Positions 36,111 to 44,286 of a stretch of 64,000 nucleotides of DNA are shown here, piece after piece; within the stretch, counting starts at the first letter, position 1; each line of letters starts with the position of its first letter. Origin of the DNA: Collinsella sp. (GTDB taxonomy: Bacteria; Actinomycetota; Coriobacteriia; Coriobacteriales; Coriobacteriaceae); NCBI GenBank assembly GCA_019414545.1, contig DXLV01000005.1:16577-80576 (forward strand), read 5' to 3'. The translations under genes were made by a program, and so were the position numbers. The notes beneath the pieces were generated by a model that searched no databases, was not told where the DNA came from, and saw nothing but the letters and a program-made list of their open reading frames with translations.

Positions 36111-36143
36111 AAGGGCGGCCGAGAACGTGTCTCGGCCGCCCTT
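36111..36143 (-). terminator. Rho-independent terminator (minus strand)
   Basis: A 14-bp perfect stem (AAGGGCGGCCGAGA / TCTCGGCCGCCCTT), loop ACGTG, followed on the minus strand by TTTGTTTGTT. It lies 146 bp past the end of the membrane protein gene at 36289, upstream of the lacA promoter region. Confidence 0.88.
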
Positions 36144-36288
36144 CTTGCGGTTGATCTTCCAAAGATCGCGTTGCCGCCTACTCAGACCGCCCGCTCTTCT
36201 TGGCATGTTTGGACGGAGCGCTCAGAAAGCGACCCGTCAAATAGTTCGCCGGGCCGGAAATATCAATCCCCAGTAGCACGTGCCCCAG

Positions 36289-37191
36289 TCACAAAAACGC
36301 CGCGAGCACCAGCAATGGAATCACGCACGAGGTCACGATCATCACGATGACACCTTCGATCAGATCGGTCACCTGCTGCACAATTTCATCGGTCATCTGC
36401 TTGGCACCGCTGGTCACCGATGTGACGAGACTCGAGGCGCCGTCGGCAAGCTGCTCAAGCACATTCTTGGACTCTGCGGACTCGGTCTTTTTCTTGCTTG
36501 CTTTGGAGCTGTCGCTATCTGCCGCACCCGCAGCGTCGGCCGCCTTTTGCTCGGCCACCTCGATGCTCACTCGATACGTTTCGTCGACCTTTTGCGACAC
36601 CCATACGCTTGCAGGCACCAAGGCCATTCCGATCATGGCGACCACCAGCACGCGAGTCGCCACGCGGCGCAGGACGGCGCTCGTGCTCCAGCGCCCGTGA
36701 ATGCCGAGCGACACCGCAAAGAGTACCAGCGCAAACGGGATCAGGATGCCTAGGCCAACCGACCACAAAATAGTCAGCAGATATTTCTCGAGATAGAGCA
36801 CGGCAAGCACGATGCCCAAGTTGCCTGAAAGCTGCGCGAGCTGCTCGGCAACCGGCGTTCCCGTATCACCCGGCAGCGCGGTAATGCCCGCAGACAGCGC
36901 CACGCACGAGGTCGTGAGCGCCAAAACATTGCCCTTCTTTTGATCGATGACCTCGATGGTGGAGTCCCAAGTCTTGGTATCGGCAAAATGCGGACGAGCC
37001 ACAAAGCCCGACAGCAAGGCCAGTACCACGAGCGCAACGATGATACCGATCTGCAGCTTTTTGTTTGCGCACACGACATCGGACAGGCTGGGCTGCAGCT
37101 CGGTTACCGTCGTGTGCTCGGTTATCTGGACAGGACGCCCATGAGCCATCTCGTGCGCGTCTCTTTTTTGAATTGATCCGTTGTCCGGCAT
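36289..37191 (-). CDS. Hypothetical membrane protein
   Basis: 300 aa. A cytoplasmic-looking N-terminus of about 45 residues, one membrane helix (IGIIVALVVLALLSGFVA), a segment of about 65 residues containing KTWDSTIEVIDQKKGNVLAL, two or three helices in the middle (to about residue 205), a polar Ala/Ser/Lys-rich stretch (about 215-245), then a short amphipathic part and a C-terminal helix (GVIVMIVTSCVIPLLVLAAF). GAGGAGG lies before the ATG. I do not recognise the family. It stands alone between the lac promoter region and lacF. Confidence 0.75.
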   Translation of the reverse strand: MPDNGSIQKRDAHEMAHGRPVQITEHTTVTELQPSLSDVVCANKKLQIGIIVALVVLALLSGFVARPHFADTKTWDSTIEVIDQKKGNVLALTTSCVALSAGITALPGDTGTPVAEQLAQLSGNLGIVLAVLYLEKYLLTILWSVGLGILIPFALVLFAVSLGIHGRWSTSAVLRRVATRVLVVAMIGMALVPASVWVSQKVDETYRVSIEVAEQKAADAAGAADSDSSKASKKKTESAESKNVLEQLADGASSLVTSVTSGAKQMTDEIVQQVTDLIEGVIVMIVTSCVIPLLVLAAFL

Positions 37192-37308
37192 TTGGATACC
37201 TCCTCATTCCGGCCTGTATTGCGGATGGAAGTATACCCACCCATCGAAAAACCGAACGGCAGGAGGCGCAACAAGCTGCTGCATGATCCGCCCGCCATGA
37301 AATGGGCC

Positions 37309-37438
37309 CATCTACTACGTTTAACCGCCAATCCCCGACCATGCCACAAAGCGAAAAAACAAAACCGCAGGTAGAAGTCCTGCGATTTTTCATGAAACGC
37401 GGGTGTGTTCGAGGGTATCGGGTTAAACGTAGTAGATG
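37309..37438. repeat. 130-bp inverted-repeat element with CATCTACTAC ends
   Basis: CATCTACTACGTTTAACC (37309-37326) pairs perfectly with 37421-37438. Inside is a smaller hairpin around CCGCAGGTAGAAGTCCTGCG. The element at 51489-51620 has the same ends (CCATCTACTACTT) and an internal CCTGCGG, with otherwise different sequence. The rest of the gap 37192-37607 holds only this element and the lacF terminator. Confidence 0.75.
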
Positions 37439-37547
37439 AGCCAGTTTCGTGGCGAGCGCTGCCAACCGATCCTCCGGGGACGGGAAAAGCGGGTCATTTG
37501 GGGCTGTCGGCCCCTATTTCGCCGCAACCTAGATAGGTGGGATACAG

Positions 37548-37580
37548 AAAAACCCTGCCGCGGATAGCGGCAGGGTTTTT
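37548..37580 (-). terminator. Rho-independent terminator after lacF
   Basis: AAAAACCCTGCCGC pairs with GCGGCAGGGTTTTT around a short loop, 28 bp past the lacF stop. The T-run is on the minus strand in the reading direction of lacF. Confidence 0.92.
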
Positions 37581-37607
37581 GGAAGGGGACGAGGTTGTGA
37601 AGGCTCG

Positions 37608-37946
37608 TTAGGCGAGCTTGGCCTCGAGCTCGGCGATGCGCTTGTAGGCATCGATGGTAAAGCGGGTCTGCTTCTCCAGGATCATGGTGGTCATGAGGGT
37701 GTCCTGAGCGTGAGCCATGATGAAGGTCATCTCCATCTCGCCGCCGCCGGCCTCCTGCGAAAGCAGCTTGGTCTGCGTGTCGTGGGCACCGATGAGCGCA
37801 TCGCTGGCATCCTTGTGCAGCTGCTCGGCCTTCTCAAAATCACCCTCGCGAGCAGCATCGAGCGCTGCAAGCAGATCGGTCTGGGCGTCGCCCGCGTATG
37901 CGACAATCTCGAATCCAACCATCGAGATTTCTTCTTTGGTTGCCAT
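37608..37946 (-). CDS. lacF: PTS lactose/cellobiose EIIA component
   Basis: 112 aa. Carries phosphate from HPr to the EIIB domain. The phospho-accepting His is His79 in TFIMAHAQDTLMTTMI, and the C-terminal Asp/Glu-lined helices are as usual. It is the only lactose-family EIIA gene in the window, while two EIICB permeases (39522 and 44287) need one, so it probably serves both (inference). It is transcribed alone, away from both permeases. Confidence 0.93.
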   Translation of the reverse strand: MATKEEISMVGFEIVAYAGDAQTDLLAALDAAREGDFEKAEQLHKDASDALIGAHDTQTKLLSQEAGGGEMEMTFIMAHAQDTLMTTMILEKQTRFTIDAYKRIAELEAKLA

Positions 37947-38028
37947 ATTGCGTTCCTTTCACATATGAACCAATGGAGAGCATCGCGTCCGGGCATACGC
38001 GCTGCGTTGTGTATGACAGAGACAGTAA

Positions 38029-38120
38029 CATTCAAACAAAAAAGAACAGCGCAAAACGTAATTTCGAGCTATGAACGGTCGTTTTTCGCCCGTGAGCGGT
38101 TTTTAAACCAATCCGAACAT
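38029..38120 (-). promoter_or_regulatory. lacF control region
   Basis: ATTCAAACAAAAAAGAACA (38030-38048) resembles ATTCAAACAGTAACGAACA before the DeoR-type gene (48555-48573). TGAACGGTC (38072) and TGAGCGGTT (38093) are 21 bp apart; read towards lacF they give GACCGTTCA and AACCGCTCA, the paired box found before other sugar operons. Confidence 0.5.
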
Positions 38121-38160
38121 TCTTGAACACAATTAGCGGAAACCCAAGCGGGACCGCACC

Positions 38161-39165
38161 CTAGCGTACATCGCGCACCGTATCGCCCTTGACGAGCACG
38201 CCCGGAAACAGCATGTGCTCCACGCCAGACTCAACGCCCTCGGCGCCGGCAATCTTGTCGACCGCCCACATGCCGACGCGCTTGTTGTCAAAGCGCACCG
38301 TAGTCAGGCGACGATCGGGCACGATATCGCCCAAACTATCGTCAACACCCACCACGCTCACGTCCTGGGGCACGCGCTTCCCGCGCGACTCGAGCCCGCG
38401 AATGCAGCCGTAGGCCATGGCATCGTTGGAAGCATAAATGGCTGTGCAGTTCGGATCGTCCGCAAGCACCTGGCCGGCGGCATATCCACTCTGTGCCGTC
38501 CAATCGCCACGGACGAGTCGCGGCGGCTCAACACCATGCGCGCGCAATGTCTCACGCCAGCCCTCCTCGCGTTGCATGCCCGAAAGCGAGCGCTCGGGGC
38601 ACGAGATAAAGTGCACGGTCTTGTGCCCCTGCCCCAGCAAGTACTCGACCACCTGGCGCGAGCAATCGAACTGGTCGTTATCGACCGTCGAGCACAGCGG
38701 GTGCTCCAGCATGGTAACGAGCACCGTCTGCATACCGGGCAGCGGCTCGAAGGTGCCAAAGTCCGCCGGCATGCGATTCATGATCACAACCATGCCATCC
38801 ACCGGAAGTGCGCTCATGCGCGACGATGCACTCTCGAGGGTATACGGATGCCCGTCTACTTTAGTTAGGGTGATGGCATAGCCATGTTTGTCGGCCGCAG
38901 CGGCAAAGCCCTCCATACGGTCGAGGTTGCCGGTGCCGGTAATGTTGAACATGGCGACACCGACGGTCTTAAACTTGCCGCGGCGCAGCGATCGACCGGC
39001 AAAATTGGGACGATACCCCAGCTCGCGCATGGCGGCACGCACGCGCTCCTTGGTCTCGGGGCGCACGCTGGGCGAATCGTGCACCGTACGCGAGACCGTC
39101 TGCTCCGAGACGCCCGCGAGACGCGCCACGTCCTTAACGGAAACCGATTTTTTAACAGCGGCCAT
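38161..39165 (-). CDS. LacI family repressor (first lactose cassette)
   Basis: 334 aa. Helix-turn-helix VSVKDVARLAGVSEQTVSRTVHD, hinge LGYRPNFAGRSLRRG, full effector domain. It is divergent from the lacE-lacG cassette at 39522. Operators AATGTTAACGTTGCCATT and AATGGCAACGTCAACATT lie in the shared region. It is similar in layout to the regulators at 28159 and 43001, suggesting duplication of a regulator with changed operator specificity. Confidence 0.92.
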   Translation of the reverse strand: MAAVKKSVSVKDVARLAGVSEQTVSRTVHDSPSVRPETKERVRAAMRELGYRPNFAGRSLRRGKFKTVGVAMFNITGTGNLDRMEGFAAAADKHGYAITLTKVDGHPYTLESASSRMSALPVDGMVVIMNRMPADFGTFEPLPGMQTVLVTMLEHPLCSTVDNDQFDCSRQVVEYLLGQGHKTVHFISCPERSLSGMQREEGWRETLRAHGVEPPRLVRGDWTAQSGYAAGQVLADDPNCTAIYASNDAMAYGCIRGLESRGKRVPQDVSVVGVDDSLGDIVPDRRLTTVRFDNKRVGMWAVDKIAGAEGVESGVEHMLFPGVLVKGDTVRDVR

Positions 39166-39255
39166 AGGTCGATCTTTCTATGTCAACGATGCTATTGGCG
39201 GCACCCTACGCAGTCAAATGAACGCCTTCAAGTATATCCAACACCTCCCCCACAA

Positions 39256-39462
39256 TACGTTTACCACCCAAAACCTACCGTTCACCGACAATCCCGCTTC
39301 CACGAACGGCTTTTGTCGCCCAAATGTTAACGTTGCCATTGTGCAAACACAGAGCCACCGGGCGGCTCAATCGTTTACGCATAAGGAATCGATGGTTCGC
39401 AGGCACAGGAACCAACGGTTCGCGTCTTTTATTGTGTCGCAAAATGGCAACGTCAACATTTT
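39256..39462 (+). promoter_or_regulatory. First lactose cassette control region
   Basis: Two LacI-type operators, AATGTTAACGTTGCCATT (39323-39340) and AATGGCAACGTCAACATT (39443-39460), are inverted forms of one sequence about 120 bp apart, suitable for looping. Upstream are TACGTTTACC (39256) and CTACCGTTCACCG (39275), a paired box with about 20-bp spacing. Confidence 0.65.
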
Positions 39463-39521
39463 GGCAACCGAACGCCAAAAGCTACCATCGTTGCTAACCC
39501 ACCGACTCTTAGGAGCATTGC

Positions 39522-41297
39522 ATGGAGCAACTCATCGCCATCATCGAAAAGGGCCAGCCCTTTTTCAACGCAATCGCCCGCAACAAGTACCTCAAGGCGA
39601 TTCGCGACGGCTTTATCTCCGTCATCCCCATCATCATCTTCTCGTCCATCTTCTGCCTGGTAGCCTCGGTCCCCAACATCTGGGGTTTCTATTGGCCCGA
39701 TGACATCAACAACGCCCTGTGGAAGTGCTACAACTACTCCATGGGCATCCTGGCCATCGCCTGTGCCGCCACCACGGCCAAGCACTTCGCCGACGCCCAG
39801 AACCGCGACCTGCCCAAGAACAACCAGATCAACTTTATCTCGTGCATGTGCGCGGCCATCATCGGCTTCCTGCTCCTTTCGAGCGACACCATCGCCACGG
39901 ACGCTGCCAGCGGCTTCAACACCACCTACCTTGGTTCCAAAGGCCTGCTGACCGCCTTTATCGCTGCGTTTGTGACCGGCATCATCTACAAGTTCTTCAT
40001 TAAGCGCAACATCACCGTCAAGATGCCCGAGCAGGTTCCGCCCAACATCTCGCAGACCTTTAAGGACATCATCCCCTTCTCCGTCTGCATCACCGTCTTT
40101 TGGGTCTTTGATATCGTCTTCCGCGCTGCCTTTGGCTTCTGCTTTGCCCAGGGCGTCATCCAGGTGTTCCAGCCCCTGTTCACCGCCGCCGACGGCTACA
40201 TCGGCCTCGCTGTGATCTACGGCGCTATGAGCCTCTTCTGGTTCGTGGGCGTCCACGGCCCCTCGATCGTCGAGCCCGCCATCGCCGCCGCCCTCGTTGC
40301 CAACATGACCGACAACCTGGCTGCGTTCCAGGCTGGCCAGCACGCTTCCGCTGTCCTGACCCAGGGTGCCCAGTACTTCGTCGTCTGCATGGGCGGCACC
40401 GGCGCCACGCTCGTCCTGGTCTTTATGTTCTGCTTCCTGGCCAAGTCTCAGGAGATGCGCGCCGTCGGTAAGGCAGCCATCGTCCCCGTGTGCTTTGCCG
40501 TCAACGAGCCGCTGCTGTTCGCCGCGCCTATCGTGCTCAACCCCGTCTTCTTTGTCCCGTTTGTCTTTGCCCCGATCGCCAACATCTGGATCCTCAAGGT
40601 CTTTATCGACTTCTTGGGCATGAACGGCTTTATGTACACCCTGCCCTGGACCGTCCCCGGCCCCATCGGCACCATCATGGGCTTGGGCTTCCAGCCGCTC
40701 GCCTTTGTGATGCTCGCCATCATCCTAGTCGTCGACTTTGCCCTGTACTACCCGTTCTTCCGTGCCTATGACGCCCAGAAGTGCGCCGAGGAGGCCGAGA
40801 TTTCCCAGGAGGAGCTCGCCGCCAAGAACGCCGAGAAGGCCGCCAAGCTCAACGATGCCTTCCAGGGCAAGGCCGATGCCAAGAGCGTTGCCGCCGGCGC
40901 TGCTGCCGAGGCCGTGAAGGTCGACTCCCCTGCCACTTCTGCAGCCCCCGCTGCCGAGGCAACGACCGCCAGCGACCTCAACGGCAAGCGCGTGCTCGTG
41001 CTCTGCCAGGGCGGCGGAACCTCGGGTCTGCTCGCCAACGCGCTGGCCAAGGCTGCCAAGGAGCGCGGCATCAATCTTGAGACCGCTGCCGAGGCATATG
41101 GCAACCACGTGGACATGCTCCCCGACTTTGACCTGGTCGTCCTGGCCCCGCAGGCCGCAAGCTACCTGGCCGACCTGCAGAAAGACTGCGAGCGCGTGGG
41201 CAACAAATGCGTCGCCTGCCGCGGTAAGCAGTACATTGAGCTCTCCCAGAACGGCGACAAGTCTCTCGCCTTCGTAAGCGAGCAGCTGTCGAAGTAA
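39522..41297 (+). CDS. lacE: PTS lactose-type EIICB permease, cassette 1
   Basis: 591 aa. The EIIC domain (to about residue 420) has some ten membrane helices and the family segments VHGPSIVEP, GGTGATLVL and NEPLLFAAPIVLNP. An Ala/Glu/Lys-rich linker (about 425-485) leads to the EIIB domain KRVLVLCQGGGTSG with the phospho-cysteine at about residue 495. It imports lactose, or a related beta-galactoside, as the 6-phosphate. Followed by a phospho-beta-galactosidase gene. AGGAG precedes the ATG. Confidence 0.93.
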   Translation: MEQLIAIIEKGQPFFNAIARNKYLKAIRDGFISVIPIIIFSSIFCLVASVPNIWGFYWPDDINNALWKCYNYSMGILAIACAATTAKHFADAQNRDLPKNNQINFISCMCAAIIGFLLLSSDTIATDAASGFNTTYLGSKGLLTAFIAAFVTGIIYKFFIKRNITVKMPEQVPPNISQTFKDIIPFSVCITVFWVFDIVFRAAFGFCFAQGVIQVFQPLFTAADGYIGLAVIYGAMSLFWFVGVHGPSIVEPAIAAALVANMTDNLAAFQAGQHASAVLTQGAQYFVVCMGGTGATLVLVFMFCFLAKSQEMRAVGKAAIVPVCFAVNEPLLFAAPIVLNPVFFVPFVFAPIANIWILKVFIDFLGMNGFMYTLPWTVPGPIGTIMGLGFQPLAFVMLAIILVVDFALYYPFFRAYDAQKCAEEAEISQEELAAKNAEKAAKLNDAFQGKADAKSVAAGAAAEAVKVDSPATSAAPAAEATTASDLNGKRVLVLCQGGGTSGLLANALAKAAKERGINLETAAEAYGNHVDMLPDFDLVVLAPQAASYLADLQKDCERVGNKCVACRGKQYIELSQNGDKSLAFVSEQLSK

Positions 41298-41306
41298 GTA
41301 ACGCTT

Positions 41307-41340
41307 AGGGCCAGCCGACCATCCAAGGCCGGCTGGCCCT
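41307..41340 (+). other. Intercistronic hairpin between lacE and lacG (cassette 1)
   Basis: GGGCCAGCCG and CGGCTGGCCC pair over 10 bp, followed by CTTCGATTT. The T-run is too poor for a full terminator. The second cassette has a hairpin at the same place (46081-46107), so it may tune the ratio of permease to hydrolase. Confidence 0.6.
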
Positions 41341-41367
41341 TCGATTTAGACGATTGGATATTTCATC

Positions 41368-42807
41368 ATGTCCGTTAACCCTGCTAGCGTCACCAACCCG
41401 CCCGCGCAGTTTCCCGAGGACTTTATCTTTGGCGGCGCCACTGCTGCCTACCAGGTAGAGGGCGAGACCCGCACCCACGGTAAGGGCAAGGTCGCCTGGG
41501 ACGACTTCCTGGAGGCCCAGGGCCGCTTCTCCCCCGATCCCGCCTCCGACTTCTATAACCAGTACCCCGTCGATCTGGAGCTGTGCGAGGAGTTCGGCAT
41601 CAACGGCATCCGCCTCTCCATCGCCTGGAGCCGCATCTTCCCCAACGGCACCGGCGAAATCAACCCCGAGGGCGTCCAGTTCTACCACGATCTCTTCGCC
41701 GAGTGCCATAAGCACCACGTTGAGCCGTTCGTCACGCTGCATCACTTTGACACGCCGCTTCCCCTCTTTGAGAAGGGCGACTTCCTCAACCGCGAGACCA
41801 TCGATGCCTTTGTGGACTTTGCCACCTTCTGCTTTAAGGAGTACGCCGACCAGGTGACCTACTGGTTCACCTTTAACGAGATCTGGGCCGATGCCTCCAA
41901 CACCTACATCGAGGGCACCTTCCCCGGCGGCGTCAAGGCGCACCTGGCCGAGGCTTTCCAGTGCGAGCACAACATGATGCTCGCCCACGCCAAGGCTGTG
42001 CTGGCCTTCCACAACGGCGGCTTTAAGGGCAAGATCGGCGTCATTCAGTCGTTGGAGTTCAAGTACCCGCTCAACGAGAACGACCCCGCCGACATCAAGG
42101 CCGCCAACAACGAGCACGTGCTGCAAAACCAGTTCTTGCTCGACGCCACCTTCCGCGGCGACTATGCCCCCGACACCCTCGAGTGCGCCAACCGCCTGGC
42201 TGCCGTCTCGGGCGGCACCATCGAGATCCTGGACGAGGACCTCGAGATTATGCGCGAGGCAGCGCTCTACAACGACTACCTGGGCGTCAACAACTACCAG
42301 TGCCGTTTCCTCAAGGCTTACGATGGCGAGAACGACCTGCACCACAACGGTACGGGCGAGAAAGGCACCGGCCGCTGGCGCGTTAAGGGTATTGGCGAGC
42401 ATGTGAACAAGCCCGGCATCCCCACCACCGACTGGGACTGGATTATCTATCCCGAGGGCCTGTTCGATCTGCTCGTCTACATTAAGCAGCGCTACCCCAA
42501 CTACAAGCAGATCTTCATCACCGAGAACGGCATGGGCTACAAGGACCCCTACAAGGACGGTTTTGTGGACGACCAGCCGCGCATCGACTACATCGAGCAG
42601 CACCTGCGCTGGTTGCTCAAGGCCATGGAGGTGGGTGTCAACGTGGGCGGCTACTTCCTGTGGAGCCTGCAGGATCAGTTCTCCTGGACCAACGGCTACA
42701 ACAAGCGCTACGGCTTCTTCTACGTGGACTTTGAGACCCAAAAGCGCACGCCCAAGGCAAGCGCCTACTGGTACAAGCACGTGGCGCAGACCCGTCGTCT
42801 GGACTAG
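41368..42807 (+). CDS. lacG: 6-phospho-beta-galactosidase, GH1, cassette 1
   Basis: 479 aa, cytoplasmic. Splits lactose-6-phosphate into glucose and galactose-6-phosphate; the latter feeds LacAB. GH1 signatures: FIFGGATAAYQVEG at the N-terminus, acid/base Glu171 in WFTFNE, and nucleophile Glu386 in IFITENGMG. The C-terminal segment SWTNGYNKRYGFFYVDF belongs to the phospho-sugar binding region (Ser/Lys/Tyr pattern). A cellobiose- or other beta-glycoside-6-phosphate substrate cannot be excluded. Confidence 0.92.
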   Translation: MSVNPASVTNPPAQFPEDFIFGGATAAYQVEGETRTHGKGKVAWDDFLEAQGRFSPDPASDFYNQYPVDLELCEEFGINGIRLSIAWSRIFPNGTGEINPEGVQFYHDLFAECHKHHVEPFVTLHHFDTPLPLFEKGDFLNRETIDAFVDFATFCFKEYADQVTYWFTFNEIWADASNTYIEGTFPGGVKAHLAEAFQCEHNMMLAHAKAVLAFHNGGFKGKIGVIQSLEFKYPLNENDPADIKAANNEHVLQNQFLLDATFRGDYAPDTLECANRLAAVSGGTIEILDEDLEIMREAALYNDYLGVNNYQCRFLKAYDGENDLHHNGTGEKGTGRWRVKGIGEHVNKPGIPTTDWDWIIYPEGLFDLLVYIKQRYPNYKQIFITENGMGYKDPYKDGFVDDQPRIDYIEQHLRWLLKAMEVGVNVGGYFLWSLQDQFSWTNGYNKRYGFFYVDFETQKRTPKASAYWYKHVAQTRRLD

Positions 42808-42861
42808 TGGCTTGCGACGAGCGGCATTGCCCCACTCACATAACTTTTCCCCATTTCTCAG

Positions 42862-42905
42862 CCGGGGGCGGCACGTCACACGGCGCGCCGCCCCCCCGGT
42901 CTTTT
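42862..42905 (+). terminator. Terminator after lacG, cassette 1
   Basis: CCGGGGGCGGC pairs with GCCGCCCCCCCGG (one bulge) around CACGTCACACGGCGC, followed by TCTTTTTG. It lies 55 bp past the stop. Confidence 0.85.
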
Positions 42906-42920
42906 TGTGCAGGTCGGAAG

Positions 42921-42990
42921 CCGTTTATCTCGATCTGTAACATCTAGCTTAGTTTTTGGGTCCTAACTGTTACAGATTAAGATGAATGAG
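42921..42990. repeat. 70-bp hairpin repeat in a convergent intergenic region (copy 1)
   Basis: CCGTTTATCTCGATCTGTAA ... GTTACAGATTAAGATGAA pairs over about 18 bp. A near copy lies at 47651-47720. Stem changes compensate: TTTATCT/AGATGAA here, TTTGTCT/AGACAAA there. Both copies lie between a phospho-beta-galactosidase gene and a convergent regulator gene. Confidence 0.75.
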
Positions 42991-43000
42991 CCGAGCACGT

Positions 43001-44002
43001 CTACGCCCGCAGGTCCTTTACGCTGGAACGTTCGACCAACACGCCCGAGACGAGCGTACGGCTTCTAGAGCTCGGGGCTTCCAGACCTGCGACGACCTCG
43101 TTAAGCGCACGGACGCCCAGCTCGCGGTGGCGAAACTTCACCGACGTCAGAATCGAGTTGGGAATCGTCTTGTAAAGCTCGTCATCGAAGCCGATCACGG
43201 ACACATCGTCGGGCACGTTCAGCCCCTTGTCGCGCAAGGCCATCATCACGCCGTTCGCCATGCAGTCGTTGGCGGCCAGGACTGCCGTGCAGTCGGGTTT
43301 ATCGGCAAGCACAAGGCCCGCGGCATAGCCACTATCCGCATTCCAATCGCCTTGCAGAGGCTCGGGCGGCTCAATGCCACACGCCTCGAGTGCCGCTCGC
43401 CAACCTTTCATGCGGCTCTGGCTCGACAGTGACTCTTTTTTACCAGAAACGAAGTACACGTTCTTGTGCCCGTGATTCAAGAAGTACTCGCACGCCATGC
43501 GCGCGCCGCCCTCTTGGTCGTCACTGACGGTGGAGCAGGTAGGATGTTCCATCGGTGTGATAATCACCGTCTTGAGGTCTTTCGGCGCCTCAAAGGTATC
43601 AAAGTCATCGACCATCTGACGCAGGTTGAAGATCATGCCGTCGACGGGAAGCCGTGACATCCTACGCGCCGCTTCGGCAAGGGTCATCTTCTCCCCAGCC
43701 CGCTTTTTGATCATCGTGAGCGCAAAGCCGCGTTCTTCGGCGGCATCAGCGATACCGTCGATCATGTCCACGGCGCCGCCCGACAAGTGGAACATCACCA
43801 CGCCGATGCACCCGTAACGGCCCAACTTGAGTGAACGCGCGGCAAAGTTCGCCCGGAACCCAAGCTCCTCCATGGCCGCATGGACCCTATCGCGCGTCGA
43901 CTCTCGTACGCTATCGGGCTCGTTGATCACGCGCGACACCGTCTTGAGAGAAACACCCGCGGCAATCGCCACATCGTTCATCGAGACGTTTTTCTTGTCC
44001 AT
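43001..44002 (-). CDS. LacI family repressor (second lactose cassette)
   Basis: 333 aa. Helix-turn-helix SMNDVAIAAGVSLKTVSRVINEP, hinge LGFRANFAARSLKLG, complete effector domain. The ATG at 44002 gives the family N-terminus (MDKKNVSMNDV); an upstream extension of the open frame lacks support. It is divergent from the cassette at 44287, with a 24-bp perfect palindrome between them. Confidence 0.92.
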   Translation of the reverse strand: MDKKNVSMNDVAIAAGVSLKTVSRVINEPDSVRESTRDRVHAAMEELGFRANFAARSLKLGRYGCIGVVMFHLSGGAVDMIDGIADAAEERGFALTMIKKRAGEKMTLAEAARRMSRLPVDGMIFNLRQMVDDFDTFEAPKDLKTVIITPMEHPTCSTVSDDQEGGARMACEYFLNHGHKNVYFVSGKKESLSSQSRMKGWRAALEACGIEPPEPLQGDWNADSGYAAGLVLADKPDCTAVLAANDCMANGVMMALRDKGLNVPDDVSVIGFDDELYKTIPNSILTSVKFRHRELGVRALNEVVAGLEAPSSRSRTLVSGVLVERSSVKDLRA

Positions 44003-44084
44003 CGTTGCCACTACTTCTCCAGTCGGTTTTGAATCGCTTGTTTTTTGCGTTCTAGCATACACTACCTGCCCGACTGACAAATCA

Positions 44085-44185
44085 GCCGTTTATCGGACAA
44101 TATCGACCGTTCACCTGTAAATCCTTGTTGCTCTTCCAAAAATGTCTTACGTTGTCATTAACGAAATGACAACGTTGTCATTTCG
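44085..44185 (+). promoter_or_regulatory. Second lactose cassette control region
   Basis: AAATGACAACGTTGTCATTT (44164-44183) is a perfect palindrome, extended by CG on both sides (44162-44185); a half-site ACGTTGTCATT precedes it at 44149. Upstream, GCCGTTTAT (44085) and GACCGTTCA (44105) align over CCGTT with 21-bp spacing, as the paired box elsewhere. Confidence 0.75.
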
Positions 44186-44286
44186 CAATGCCTTCCTTAA
44201 GCAGGAAGGTTTCCGGGCAGTCCTGACCATCCATCGACGACCAGTTCCATCCACATGCATCGCGCATCGAGCAGCAAAGGAGCTCT

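Noticed and set aside
41305..42879. A 524-codon open frame opposite the first phospho-beta-galactosidase
   Set aside because: No recognisable motif, overlaps the GH1 gene entirely, and extends past both of its ends without a ribosome-binding site.
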